Source: Magicicada septendecula
Lineage: Eukaryota; Arthropoda; Insecta; Hemiptera; Cicadidae
Direction: 5' to 3'
DNA: 64,000 nucleotides
Assembly (NCBI GenBank): GCA_034769895.1
Contig: CM068372.1
Coordinates: 374,313,258-374,377,257 of the forward strand
Shown: positions 47,216-58,885 of the stretch, piece by piece
Layout: each line of letters starts with the position of its first letter
How positions within the stretch are numbered: position 1 is the stretch's first letter
Translations under genes and position numbers: made by a program
Notes under the pieces: generated by a model
Database searches by the model: none
Told to the model about the DNA's origin: nothing
The model's input: only the letters and a program-made list of their open reading frames with translations

Positions 47216-49139
47216 CAACATAACAAGTTTGCTAATTCAAATTTGATCCTATAAAAATGCTTGTGCTCTGTTAAAATAACTAGCTGCTCATACATTCACT
47301 ATAAGGTGCTCATTCCATAATTTTAAATGTATTATTCTATTGTTGTACGTTAGATATAGGTATTGATAAAAATATGTGTTTTCATTATTTGTGTATTTTT
47401 TAAACTAAGCAGATAATTAAACCGTCTGGCAGGCGGTTAAAATGAATTATCAGAATCAGAGAGAGAGGAAACAAAGAGGTCAGAAGCGAATATTGATAAA
47501 CCTATATATTTCATGTAATTTGTTCAATTTTGAGATGTGTATTCATGGTGTTAGGAGATCAGCTGATCAGCAATAAAAGGTCACTGGTACATTGGTTGTA
47601 ATTGTTCCAGGTAATTAATGTTTAATGTAGTGTTTCAATGTATTACCGATGTTATTTAAAGTAATGAGAAATAAAGTAATAATTTGGGAAAGCTAATAAG
47701 AGATAGTTTTGGGTGATGAATATTTTATGGGACATATAGATCTGTCCAAGTTGAAAGTCAAGTTGAAATAGTAGAAATGAAGATAATGTGATGTTGTTTT
47801 GAAGTAATGTAATATTATAGAGTTTTGAGAAGTATTGATGTTGACACAGTAGTTGAGGAGAATATATGTAGAGTTTTGAGCGATATATTGATGTTTATAA
47901 TTAATGATGTTATTTTGTTGTATTTGAAGTGAGGTAATAAGATTGAGATTTTTGGGGATGGCAATTTTGTAGTAGGGGGTAGTGTAATGTAGGAGTCCGC
48001 AACATAATGATAAGTTGGGACAGGATGGGATCGATTTAGTGGGGACGGGGTCGCCTTAGGTAGAATCCAGGGACCAGATAATGGGAAATGAGTTTTTGGG
48101 GGGGGGAAACACGTATCCTAAGTACAAAGGGTTAGAGAGTATATTTTTTTTATATCGAGAGAAGGTGGCGAATTGAGTTTAATGATAAGTAGGGGTTAGA
48201 GAGTGTTTGATAGAGATTTTGATAGAGATGGGTGTCATGGTAGTTAAAGTTGTTAGAGGTTAGAGTCAGAGGGAGAAAGATTATATATGTATACAGATCA
48301 AGTAGTACAATCAATGAGGATAACTGTTTAAATCACCCACAGTAATGAAGAACAAGATTATTAAGCAAAGAGAGAGATTTATAATAAAGATATAAAATTT
48401 TAATTTACAACCAGTGACAAAATTTTGATAGAATTTGAAAATAATGTAAAATTAAGAATTGTTTATTTTAAATAATTTAAATGTCAATTTGCTTATTATT
48501 TATAATAATATTTTGTTATTTTAAATGTTTTATTTTATTATGTTTTGTGTTTCAAGTTAGATTGTTACTGATGTTAAATGTATTTTGAGATAGAAAGTAT
48601 ACATAACATATGTAGGTCAAGGGTTTTGGACTTGACCTAGTTTCGATCAGCTGATGAGGTCATATACAGACTAAGCTTGTTTCATATGGAAGTCAATTCA
48701 ACTTGTGTTTTTTGATCAATTTAAATACATTTTAAAATAATTTCTATATGTAAAGGAAACATTTTAATAAATTTAAATTTTTTTTTCTTTGAATTTAAAA
48801 ATTTTTTTTGAGAATATTTTTTTTTGAAAAAAAAAAATGATTTTTCGCCTGCCAGCTAATGAATATTTTAAGAGTTGATTATTTGATTGTTTGTGTACTA
48901 ACCATGTTTATTTTTATTGATTTATTGTATTGACTTGTATTGTTAGACTATAAGTGATTACATGTTAGGTTAAGGATGTTATTAATTATAAGAAATGTTT
49001 AAATTAACTTATTTTAAATAACAACAGAAAACAAGGAAGAGAATAATTTAAAATTTATACAAAATTTATGAATCAATTTTACCCGAAAACAACCAATGGG
49101 TTGCCAGTTAAATAACTTTTGAAAATTTTTCAATTTTAT
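47216..49139. other. Non-coding AT-rich interior of C
   Basis: No ORF. The parts at 47990-48120 and 48600-48850 match B (41940-42060 and 41230-41400) on the opposite strand. Confidence 0.6.
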
Positions 49140-49523
49140 GATATGTGATGTCAATATGTAATGTGAGAGTGTGTGAGCCCAGTATCTGCTAAAGGCAGCC
49201 CAGATTGCATAAAAGGGGAAACATATCGGTGGAGGATCTGGCATAATCTGAGCCAGGGATTGAGGATTTTGGGGGGTAGCATGTTAGAAGGTGAGGTGTG
49301 CTGTGGTACTTGTCTGTTCGATTTTTCGGTGTTGGGATCTCTTACGGAGAAGTCCAGTGATCTCGTTCAGATGCGTCCATAGTCGCCAAGCCAGGGGGTC
49401 ATGTACCCATGAGGAGTAAGAACAAGAGGGGGTTGTTGGCACCAGTTCCTCACCGGTCCTCTTCAGGGTTTTACAATGAGATTTCTTCTGTTCTGGACAG
49501 CAGAATTCTCATTGAGGGGGTAT
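49140..49523 (+). promoter_or_regulatory. Conserved 3' domain of C: G-runs, hairpin, polypurine tract
   Basis: G-runs occur at about 49394-49398, 49430-49434 and 49516-49520. The hairpin spans 49474-49514 (arms of 18, loop of 5; 16 of 18 pairs), and ends directly at GAGGGGG, the polypurine tract, four bases before the LTR. Confidence 0.72.
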
Positions 49524-50724
49524 TGTAACGTGTCAAAATTTGGGTAACTTCATTTAGTGCGGGTATGAGGCATTTGTATTTTTATTTATTTCATTTTGCG
49601 GGATTTTATAAAAATATTGTGAAAGTTTTATTGTACGACAAATGTTCATTCCATTGTAACAGACCACGTGGCAAGGAAACGGTGTTGAGAACAAGCAGCA
49701 AGATGCAGTTTCTGTTGTGTAACCAGGCAAGGAATTTGCACCACCCTGAATTTCTCAGAACTTTGCATAAGTGTGACCACGCACTCACGCGCAATACAGG
49801 TCCGCGCTCGGAATGACGCCGTCGTCCAAAAAACCAAGATGCCTGGGGAACGATTTTATGCATCGTCTCCTTAGCCGACCGGCAGGAAATAAAGTCTAAG
49901 TCCGGCCTCTTTTGTGACGTCAACCAGTGCTTAACAAAAATCGTCCACGGTTACCACACAAAAAACACATGTGTTGAATGAACAGTGACGGAAGATCCGA
50001 TCATGAGGCAGTGAAACTTCCACTCTGTCCGAGTGTTTGGAGGGAGGCAGATTGATAATTTTCTTCCCAGTTGACTAGCAACCCAAGCCACGCGTGGCAA
50101 CTATCAGTTTTCTGCCCGGGCAAATCTTCATATTTTTCTTAAGTCGGCCGACAAAATATCTGTGTGATTCTACAAAACATGTATAACAGTGCCTCCAGTG
50201 ACGAAGAGTGAATATTGAACGTTATTAAATATTATAAACCTTGTGAACATCCGGAGAATGAAAGACTTTGGAAGACGCACCACGTGGTCGGGGAAGAGGA
50301 CGCCACACACGTAACGTTTCACACTGAAAGCATTATGATCATTAATTTTATATAAAATGGGGCGTTTTTATATTGAAAAGGGGTTTTAAGAATGTGAGTA
50401 GTGCGTGCGCAGGCTGGGCTATCTTACGTGTAAGTAATAGTATGTAGGTTTAGAAAATAAGAGTTATAGGCAAGCATTACACCATAGTCGAAGAACATGT
50501 GACTATATTTGATACACAAAATTTTAAATTGGCAATAACTGATAATTAAAACTAATTATTTCTCTTCATAACAATGTGTCGAATCAGTTATTTCGATAAC
50601 CTTAACACATGTTTGTATCTAATGTTCATGTGATTGGATCCTGGCCCGTAAGAGAGTCTTGGCAGGTAGGTGGAAATTATGTAATTTGGTAATTAATATA
50701 TTTAAATTGGTTTAGAACATAACA
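49524..50724 (+). repeat. 3' LTR of C
   Basis: 1201 bp, near identical to 42986-44185. Its right end AACATAACA abuts the GGAG duplication. Confidence 0.92.
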
Positions 50725-51230
50725 GGAGGAATTGGACATCTCCGTGTCTTTGCTTCGGCTTGACATTTTAAAGATTGTGGATATCGACATATCCTTGTTT
50801 TATATTTACTCGCCCTTAAAACGGGTCTGCCACCTGGCTATGCTGTCCCCACGCGGACAGAGTGGCAGCCGCTGTTCCATAGTTCCGGGATTTCCCCTAG
50901 TTTCACCCCCCTATTAATTTCTAATATCAACCAATTTCAAGTCAGCTATGGTCAAGGGACTTGATATGGCCATAGCTGACCGCTAGCCAAAACCACGATT
51001 AGTGCTGGTAAGGCAGTAATTGCCCGAAAAGTCGGGGAAATCAAACTTCCATTTCAATGCCTCTTCCATACATCATTATTATGTACGGGACAAGAGTCTA
51101 TCATGGTACAATTGTACAAAAGGGTGTGCCGCACATTTTCGCCATTCAGCCTCCGATGGAGGTAACACTCACTGTTACCCCCAACCCATTCCACTATCTA
51201 CTGGGGCACAGGCCACCCCAGCAATAGCAC
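50725..51230 (-). ncRNA. Structured non-coding module of B, right part
   Basis: The minus-strand counterpart of 46610-47120, cut by the insertion of C. Stems: CTGCCAC/GTGGCAG (50827-50833 with 50862-50868), CTGTCC/GGACAG (50843-50848 with 50855-50860), AGCTATGGTCA/TGGCCATAGCT (50944-50954 with 50967-50977, one G-T), and GTAACA/TGTTAC (51162-51178). Confidence 0.6.
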
Positions 51231-52014
51231 ATTAATAACTAAATAATAAAATTTTTTTTTTTATATACAACATTCTAATGTAACATTTTCATCAATCATT
51301 AATCATTTAACTCATTCATCACCTTAAAATTTTCAAATTTATTATTTATTTTATATTACCTTTCAGTTATTATTAAATTTTTTAATTATCATTTTTATTT
51401 CACACAATTATTTCAAATCATCTCATTATTGAATTAAAATCCTTTCATCTGAGTTACCTCTGTAGACATTTTTATTATAGCTGACTGGTATTATAAAATT
51501 TTTATACTTACAGTCCATTTAAACTGACATACACAAAATATATACACCATACACCAATACTTTCACGTAACCTCTGAAACATTTAACAAAATGGTTATTT
51601 CAGATCAAACAATTTAACAATTAATTACCAAATTCACATCTCGTAAAACAATTTAAATCCATTAGAAAACTTCAATTATATAACCTTCAAATCAATCAAA
51701 GTATTTAAAACATCTCAAATTATTTTAATTAAATTAATTATTGAAAATACAAGTTCATTGCTATCAAAACAATTACAATTCGCTAATTACTACCTCCAAA
51801 ATTAATTTTGTTATTTATTTAGATTGCAAATATTAATATTATTATTACCACACTTACCTCCATAGATACAATACATACAATTGAATTCACTACATATTTA
51901 TTTACAACCTTCCTCATTATTTATTCAGTTATATCATACTTCAGTGTCCAAGGTTGCGAGGTCAAAAACCATAAAACAAAAATATTTATAATTGTCCTTT
52001 AATTGTTTTATAGT
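51231..52014. other. Non-coding AT-rich spacer of B
   Basis: No ORF or repeat signature; it separates gag from the structured module. Confidence 0.6.
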
Positions 52015-53256
52015 CTAGCTTCCATCGTCAAAAATTAATCTTTGTTTTAGATAGCACTTTCAATTTTATTGACACACATACTACTATCTTGTGTGTTATA
52101 ACCATAAGAATCAAATTCATCCGTTTTATCAGAATAATCATGAAACAAGTCAACATTAAGTATTTCTGTTGTCTCCATTAGTAAATTTTCCAATATCGGG
52201 TCAGTTACCTTTTTATTATAACTTAAATCATTATTATTTAAATACATTTCTAACCTTTCTTTCCACTCATCATAATCTCTATTTAATTCATACAATTCTG
52301 TTTCTCTCTCAACATACAATTCTCTGTCTAATTCTCTCTTATCATAATACTGTATCACACTCTCAATATTACTCCAGACAGAGGGTACAAACTTATACAA
52401 CAACAATAAACAACTCAAATCTTCTACTAACACGGGACTCTTGCCCTTCAAAAACAACATTTGTGAACACTCTGGTTCATTATAAACATAGGGAAAATTT
52501 ACCCTCTGCCCCCATTCTACCACTATACTATCTTTCCACTTTCTCTCTACCTCATAAACACACATTAACATTTCATTATTACATTCAGTACTCTCATTGT
52601 TTATTTTTAACATCTCACTCTCTGATACTACTTTTTCAAATACATTACTATTCTCAGTATTATTTTTATCATTTTTGACATCATCATCATCATTTGTTAC
52701 CTCTTTATCTAGTACCACATTGTTACACATGTCATTATAATTTTCATTTGTATTACTGTCTCCCACACACACACACACACTCTCTTGCCTCATCTGTTTC
52801 TCTTTTTGTTTCTCTACATATTTCATTTATTTTACTTTCAATACTACACAATGAATTAGTTAATACGTCAAACTTAGCATCATTTGTATCAAAACGTTTA
52901 TTCAATTTAATCTCATTTATGTCAAAACGACTATTTATGTCGCTACTTATTACATTGAATTTGGTCTCCAAAATTTTTTCGTTATTGTCAAAACGACTAT
53001 CAAATTTACTATTCATTCTCTCTAATTGACTGAGTATAATACTCATTATATCGCTATCGGACCTACTACATGTTGTTGAGGTCGGGGTCAATTGCACGCC
53101 CGAATCTTCAGTTACATTACTCTGATCAGTTACGTTTAACTCTGTTTTATTTTGACTCGCACTTGGAGTCGAATGTATTTCAAAATTACTCATATTTGAT
53201 TCATCAAAATTTTCGACACTAGTCGTTTCATTTATGTTGCTTTCGTTATCTGCCAT
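52015..53256 (-). pseudogene. gag-like ORF of B, frameshifted at a CA repeat
   Basis: ATG at 53254-53256 (MADNESNINETTSVENFDES). N-terminal HSTPSAS and DSGVQLTP motifs; a coiled coil with RFD-N-E/D-K repeats (SRFDNNEKI, SRFDINEIKL, KRFDTNDAKF); then a (GT)n run (52764-52787) at which the first frame fails, running to a stop at 52753 while the second frame continues. The second frame carries the N-rich linker, GQRVNFPYVYNEPE, FLKGKSPVLVEDLSCLLLL, FVPSVWSNIESV, and RELDRELYVE. A last one-base shift near 52047 separates it from the terminal RLIFDDGS (stop at 52015-52017). Gag role inferred. Confidence 0.7.
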
Positions 53257-53440
53257 CTCTTATTACTTATACGTAATACTTACAATACTTTAATTAATTT
53301 GATTTTTTGTAATACACTTTCTATTTCATGTCACTTTTGCGTAAATGACGCACTTCTACTTTATTACGCTAACCTTAAACACGCGTTTGTATCTTTTTTG
53401 TAGGTGCGGTTTTTACTTAATTTTTTAATTCATAAAAACT

Positions 53441-53459
53441 GTCCCTGTATCGGAAGCCA
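53441..53459 (-). other. PBS of B, degenerate Lys type
   Basis: TGGCTTCCGATACAGGGAC on the minus strand, one base from the LTR. Compared with the PBS of A and C it has two substitutions and one extra base. Confidence 0.7.
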
Positions 53460-53460
53460 T

Positions 53461-54594
53461 TGTGAAGTCAATAAACTTTTAAATATATATAAACATAAAC
53501 TTTCTTCCACTTACCTGCAAAAAATTCTTGTATCTGGGTCCAGGATTCTTCTCGCACGAACGTAAGATACAAACGTGTTTTATAGGTTACTGAAATAAGT
53601 GACTCGACTCATTTTTGAATGAAGAGAATTTATGATCTTTTAATTTCTTTTAAATCTTTAACAAATTTCATCCAAATTTGTTATTCATGCTTGTGCAGAT
53701 TAAATTACATTTTAATAATTTCTTCTCTTGGTTATCTGTTACATGTTAACTTATTCTATTGGCTTACCTTACTTATCACACATCAATATAAACAGCCCAG
53801 CCTGCAATTTTTTTTACACACACACAGACACACAGAAGATTACCAAACCCTTAACATTTTTTAAAATATACCCATCCCTGCCGGCACGTGGCGATCGCTC
53901 GAGCGCTATATTTCATTTTTCGTATTTAGTTGTGTGTCCGAAATAGATTCTGATATTTTCAATTCGAGTACTCACTCCACTGTCACATTACCGTTAATTT
54001 ACATATCACTTTTACTTGAAATTATAACATTTTTGAAAAGAGCCCACTTGGCTCTATACCTGCGCAGGTAGAGTCTCTAGGCGAACTGGGGAGAGGCGTC
54101 TCTCTTTCGCGGCCAACTCAATTTCGTCGTTTTATCTGGAACCCAAAGCCTCATGGTTGTTCGTCGCTGGTTATTTCCATTCAACACATGCAGTTGGTGG
54201 TGCGTTCTTCGTATTAGGATATTTGCTAGGCACTGGCTGACGTCACGAGATGGGCGGACTTTGAGCTCTACATCCGCCAGCAATGTAGATGAAGGTGGAC
54301 AAAAATTGTTTCTTAGCCATCTTGAGTTGCACAACTGGCGTCGCTCCGCGCGCATGCTCGTGTGATGTATACGAGCGCACGGCCACACACAATTACAAAG
54401 TTCTTGGAAATGGAGGCTGAGCGCATTCCTGGTTCCCGATTGCACAACTGTGGGCACGTATTACTGCTTCGTTACAACACTGTTCTGACAATTCAACACG
54501 TGGTCTGGACACGGTTGAAAATAAAATTTACAAATATTTTAATAAAACCCCAAATTTAATAAAATAAAATAACCCACAAATTTGGCCTGTTACA
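53461..54594 (-). repeat. 5' LTR of B
   Basis: 1134 bp. A strong splice-donor-like GCAGGTAAGT (minus strand) lies at 53509-53518, about 50 bases before the U5 end. The outer end is TGTTACA at 54594. Confidence 0.9.
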
Positions 54595-54598
54595 AACA

Positions 54599-55922
54599 TA
54601 TGACTATCATTTGTGTAATAACCCTTATCAACATAATATTTCATACCATTATTACCTGTTAATTCATATAACCAGTCTACATTTGTGATTTCAATTCTGT
54701 CTCCGTAAGTTTTTTTATACAACCTCAAGTAATTTATATTCTCATCATATTCGTTTACTATACTCATTAAAGCATCAGGTAAGTTATTATTATTTATACA
54801 GGTATCCTCAAAATAATTATCAATCTCTATTTTACAAGGTTCTTCTTCTTCTTCTTCTTCTTCTTCTCCTCCTCCTCCTCCTTCTTCTCCTCCTTCTCCT
54901 TCTCCTTCTCCTTCTCCTTCTCTTCCTCCAATTTGCTCCTCTCTCTTAATGCATAAACTCTGTACCAATATTTCATAATCTCTATTCAGCTGAAATATTT
55001 CTATTTCTCTCTCTCTAATTCTCTCATCACAATATTTCTCACAACATTTCACATTCTCTCTCTCACTCCATACAGAGGGTACCACTTTGTTACTACAACA
55101 TCTGGTTTTACCAGATACACAAAAAATCAAGGGACAATTATTTGTAGACCATACGTCTCCCAAATACACTCGTGAAGCATTTTCTTCACCCACAACCACA
55201 CCACGGGAAAATTTTACCCTCTGTACACTCTCTTCATACTCTCTCTCTAACTGATTAACATTTTCAACATCATTACCATTTTCAACATCGTTATTATCAC
55301 TTATTAACACATCATTATCATCGGTATTACTCACCTTATTATTAATTTCTTCACTATCTGTTATCATTTTACCACTGTTACTTGCAAAACTTTTTAAATT
55401 ATCATTTACTGTAATTACATGTTCAAGAATAACATTACATCGCTCATCTATGTCATTTATACGTTTCTCGATATTACAGTTTTGTAATTTAATCTTATTA
55501 ATATAGCTCTTTATTTCATCAAATTTATGGTCATTTACATCAAAACGTTTATTTAATGTATCAAATTTTGTCTCAAACTTTTCCTCATTACTATCTAAAC
55601 ATTGATTAATATCATTAAGTTTAGCATCCAAATTTTCACACTTACTATCTATCTTTAACAACAACTGCATCATACTCATCATCTCACCACTGTCAGATTG
55701 ATTGTTTTTGTTAACTGATTTCGGGGTTATTTGACTCCCCGAGTCATCTATGTCAGCTGACTTACTTAATTCTCTATTTTGAACTAAGATTGGAGTCGAA
55801 TGGACCTCCAACCCACTCATGACCGTTGATTCGGTCAAACTATTTTGTTTATTGATAGCTGTATTTTCTGCATCGACTTCGGTTAAGTCAGTCATGCTGA
55901 CTTCATCATCGTTATTTTTCAT
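54599..55922 (-). CDS. gag-like ORF of A, split by B but otherwise open
   Basis: ATG at 55920-55922 (MKNNDDEVSMTDLTEVDAEN). In order: acidic N-terminus with EVHSTPILVQN and DDSGSQITPKS, a coiled coil with DSNEEKFETKFDTLNKRFD-type repeats, an N/D-rich linker, VQRVKFSRGVVV (counterpart of GQRVNFP), VPSVWSERENVKCCEKY, a Glu/Gly-rich tract of about 35 residues (54840-54926) and GNNGMKYYVDKGYYTNDSHM before B interrupts. No stop or frameshift is seen over 441 codons, so the ORF was probably intact when B inserted. It is the best guide to the full protein of the family (about 460 residues). No known domain recognised. Confidence 0.72.
54840..54926. repeat. (TTC/TCC)n repeat coding a Glu/Gly tract
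   Basis: TTC, TCC and TTCTCC units; on the minus strand they encode runs of glutamate and glycine inside the gag-like ORF of A. The tract is absent in the other copies. Confidence 0.93.
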
Positions 55923-56102
55923 TTTATATAGTGTTTTTTCTTTTTTACCTATACTATTGTACACACCTTATCTTACTTCTATGTCTAGTATTTTGTATAT
56001 TTGTTTATATCATATGAACTAACCATACCATTGCCCCTACTTCCAAATAACCTGTTCTGCAGCTTAATTAGGTCTGGCGACTGTAAAAAAATTATACTCG
56101 CC

Positions 56103-56120
56103 GTCCCTGTTCGGGCGCCA
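56103..56120 (-). other. Primer-binding site of A, tRNA-Lys3 type
   Basis: TGGCGCCCGAACAGGGAC on the minus strand, one base from the LTR end, identical to the PBS of element C. Confidence 0.92.
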
Positions 56121-56121
56121 A

Positions 56122-57117
56122 TGAAACATTATATTATATTATTCAACTTAATATTTAACTCTTACCTTAGGGTTACTCCTCCAAGGTTGTACAGACGAAA
56201 AAAATCAGCTGCAGAATAGGTTATCTGAGGTTAAGTTGCGAAATAATTACGCTAGCACAACTTTTGTGGATTCTACTGAATTTGCTTTCTTTTATTGAAC
56301 TAAACTATTTCCTTTTACTTTGACTTTACACTACAATTTTCATAATAAAACAAGAATACATGGGCATTTAATCATTCAATATAAACTAATATGACAATAA
56401 CTTAATAATAACTTTAATTCAGTAACCAGCACTTTACGTCACTCTCTCTCTCATACTGTTTTAATTCCCTTACTGAGATCTCCTTAATAAAATGTTTTAA
56501 TTTGGACTTATTGAATTGTATTTTAGAATGGTTCTGGTTTTTGTTAATAAAAATGTTCAGTACATATTACCCATCCATTGCAGGTTCCTGTAGTTAGTCG
56601 TACACTCGTATCATTCTGCCGCACTCACGTAACTGTTTTAGTTTAACTTATTATGTCGTTATTTACTTACTTCACCTCATTACTTTAAAACTTTAAAAAT
56701 GTATAAGTTGATATGTTTTTTATATAGCCGGCTTTTACGTTCCGCCCGGGCACTTACGTTTTTCTATGTGACCGTGCTGCCATAAATTGCAGGGAACACT
56801 TTTTATGTTTTTATTAGATAGGCCCTTTTGCTTTAGGCCTATCTTGCACGCCCGAGGCCACTATTTTCAATTAACGAACTGTACTGTATGCTACTGCTTA
56901 CTACTGTTGGCTGTTGCTTCTGTGGTGACAATCTGCATACTGTTTTACAAGGACTGCTGCTGGGGCAGTTACGCAATACGTCTAGACATCCTTGTTTATG
57001 CTAACATTGTGTTGTGCTGAGGCACCTCACAGGTTGAAGCTAACAATTGAAAATTAAAACTGAATTGATATGACATAAAATTGGAACTGGGGTAGCACAC
57101 AATTCTGTACCATTACA
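56122..57117 (-). repeat. 5' LTR of A
   Basis: 996 bp, TG...CA on the minus strand, with AAGGTAAGAG (minus, about 56159-56168) as the U5 donor-like site. Its outer end CATTACA (57117) abuts ACCC. Confidence 0.85.
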
Positions 57118-57510
57118 ACCCGCGCGGTTGCGAGATCTTTTGTCGACTGAAAGCATCCAAAATGGCTGAAAGGACTCGCTGCCTTTTCACCTTGTGGTCA
57201 ACCGGGAACGTTCTCCTTTTGCGTTCGCTGATTGGTTCAATTGCTTGCTGCCGGAAACAATTCGCCTTCAACCAGTGATGAAGTTTAGGTCGGAGGCTAA
57301 ATATTTTCTCATGACCTTTCCCGTCCTCTGCCGCAAATTCCGCCGTGCCTGTCTCTGACTGTTACGGGGCTAGGCTACAGGGTGTGGAAAAACAACTGTT
57401 TTTACAATTACTAATGCGTACCTTGTACGAACCGTTACTGAACTCAACCATAGAATCTTTTACTACAACTTATTAAAACATATCTGTTCCCTCTGATTTG
57501 TCCCGTCACA

Positions 57511-57565
57511 ATACCCCCCCCCCCAATGAGAGGTTTTATGCCGAAGCAAGGTTTTAACCTGAGTG
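57511..57565 (-). promoter_or_regulatory. Polypurine tract and half hairpin of D
   Basis: A C-run (57514-57524) follows the LTR of D. The first arm CAATGAGAGGTTTTATGC (57524-57541) and the loop CGAA (57542-57545) are like those of A, B and F, but the second arm is disrupted after GC. Beyond this point the similarity to the family stops. Confidence 0.55.
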
Positions 57566-58885
57566 TTGTGTATTCGTAGTTGTAGGTTATTTATAAACTC
57601 AAGTAATCTCACCCACACAGAAGTGTTCGAATTTTGCTTTCACTTTTAGTGATCGAAGTTTTTCTATTTCTTGGTGTTTTCATCCGTTAATGGTAGTTAG
57701 TTTATTCTTTTCTTTTACATGGTAATTAATACTTTGATTTGCAGTTGTTTATACTGTTCTACTCGTTCAAAAACTGATTCCTTGTATTACATTAAATTTG
57801 TTATTATACAGAGCTCATCTGCCTAGAAGTTAACAATGGAATAATAATTTTCCGTTTCTTCGTTAACGGTTTTGACCAAGAAACTCTGGCCTGCTATTGG
57901 TTAATACCTGTGAACTTTGGGGTCACATGACCAGTTTACAAAAATCAAATATCCGTACACCTATGCTAAAAAATACGCCTTTTCTAGCTTTAGATCATAT
58001 TAAATTTAAGTTACATAGTGTTTTTCCTTGTAAAATTATAGGTATTTTGATACCTCCTTTTACATGAGTTGGTCATTATAAAGGATGATTTCTCACCTTA
58101 CAAAAGTTCTAATTTTGGGCCTATACTTTACTTTTACATTTGTTATATCACTTTACAATTCTTTAAATTAATCTAATATGTAATATTACCATTAAAACAA
58201 TTAAGTTCATCACATAAATTTTGTCCCTTTCCTGTTTTATCACATTGGTTTACTAATCTACTCATTTCTGACATTATTTCCTTTGTATTGAATTTGTGGC
58301 CTAGGCCATCAATAGCATTTCATTAATATATTCTAATTTATATTTATCATTACCTAGGTTTTTGGTTTTGAACCCTTTTTCCCGAGTTACATCTTATTAT
58401 ATGAGTCTTGACCCTTAACATGTTTTAACAATAGTTACAATAAAATCTTTTGATATATTACTTAAAGTAGTGTTTACATGGCCAATTTTACAATCATAAA
58501 TTAACAAATAATATAATTAGAACAAAATCTTTTAACATGTTACCTTTAAGGTATTTCCTTCATGGCCAAATTCTATTTTTATAAATTGACAAACAATCAC
58601 AAACTATTTGATGTACCATACTTCCATCCCATCAATCTTATCAAGCATTACTAGCTAATGAATAGATTATTGTTCATAGGTCCTGGTTTTTCTAGTACAC
58701 AATTTTCTTACTTTGCCAGTAGGCTCAAACTAACTTACAATGTAGTTTATAAATGTTAATAACTATAGGTTTTGGTATAGAACACAAATACAATTACTTA
58801 CACCAAAGCCTTCACTAACATCTCAATCTGAGATGAAACCCTTCACCACAATTCACTATTTGTGTTATTTATGGGTTTTCCTTTT
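57566..58885. other. Unassigned AT-rich sequence
   Basis: No ORF or terminal repeat that I can identify. It should contain whatever joins the broken interior of D to older sequence; the continuation of E1 pol was not found. Confidence 0.4.

Larger units (their letters stand above)
42986..50724 (+). mobile_element. Gag-only LTR retrotransposon C, TSD GGAG (youngest)
   Basis: Two LTRs of 1200 and 1201 bp (42986-44185, 49524-50724) differ by about nine substitutions and three small indels by eye. GGAG flanks the element (42982-42985, 50725-50728). It inserted in B in the opposite orientation. Sense order: 5' LTR, PBS, gag-like ORF (two frameshifts), AT-rich spacer with a TAA microsatellite, structured module, spacer, 3' domain, 3' LTR. 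No pol. Confidence 0.93.
39437..54594 (-). mobile_element. Gag-only LTR retrotransposon B, TSD AACA
   Basis: Two LTRs of exactly 1134 bp (39437-40570, 53461-54594) differ at roughly 1% of positions by eye. AACA flanks the element (39432-39435, 54595-54598), with one extra A at 39436. In sense order: 5' LTR, degenerate Lys-type PBS, frameshifted gag-like ORF, AT-rich spacer, structured module (interrupted by C), 3' domain, 3' LTR. B inserted into the gag of A in the same orientation. Confidence 0.9.
36939..57117 (-). mobile_element. Gag-only LTR retrotransposon A, TSD ACCC
   Basis: LTRs at 36939-37947 and 56122-57117 are highly similar, and ACCC flanks the whole (36935-36938, 57118-57121). 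In sense order: 5' LTR, Lys-type PBS, gag-like ORF (55922 leftwards, split by B at 54598/39432), about 1.2 kb of AT-rich non-coding sequence (39360-38170), conserved 3' domain, 3' LTR. There is no pol. Without B the interior is about 3 kb. Confidence 0.88.
36255..57510 (-). mobile_element. LTR of element D (host of A), with start of its interior
   Basis: A minus-strand LTR of the Gag-only family: bases 36255-36938 and 57122-57510, together 1073 bp, separated by element A. It starts TGTAACTATTC on the left and ends CCCGTCACA on the right. To the right follow the polypurine C-run and half of the family hairpin (57511-57560), so this is the 3' LTR and the interior once extended rightwards, but that part is truncated and no gag or 5' LTR of D is seen. 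A donor-like CAAGGTAAGT (minus) is at 36310-36319. The left duplication would be ATTA (36251-36254). Confidence 0.65.
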
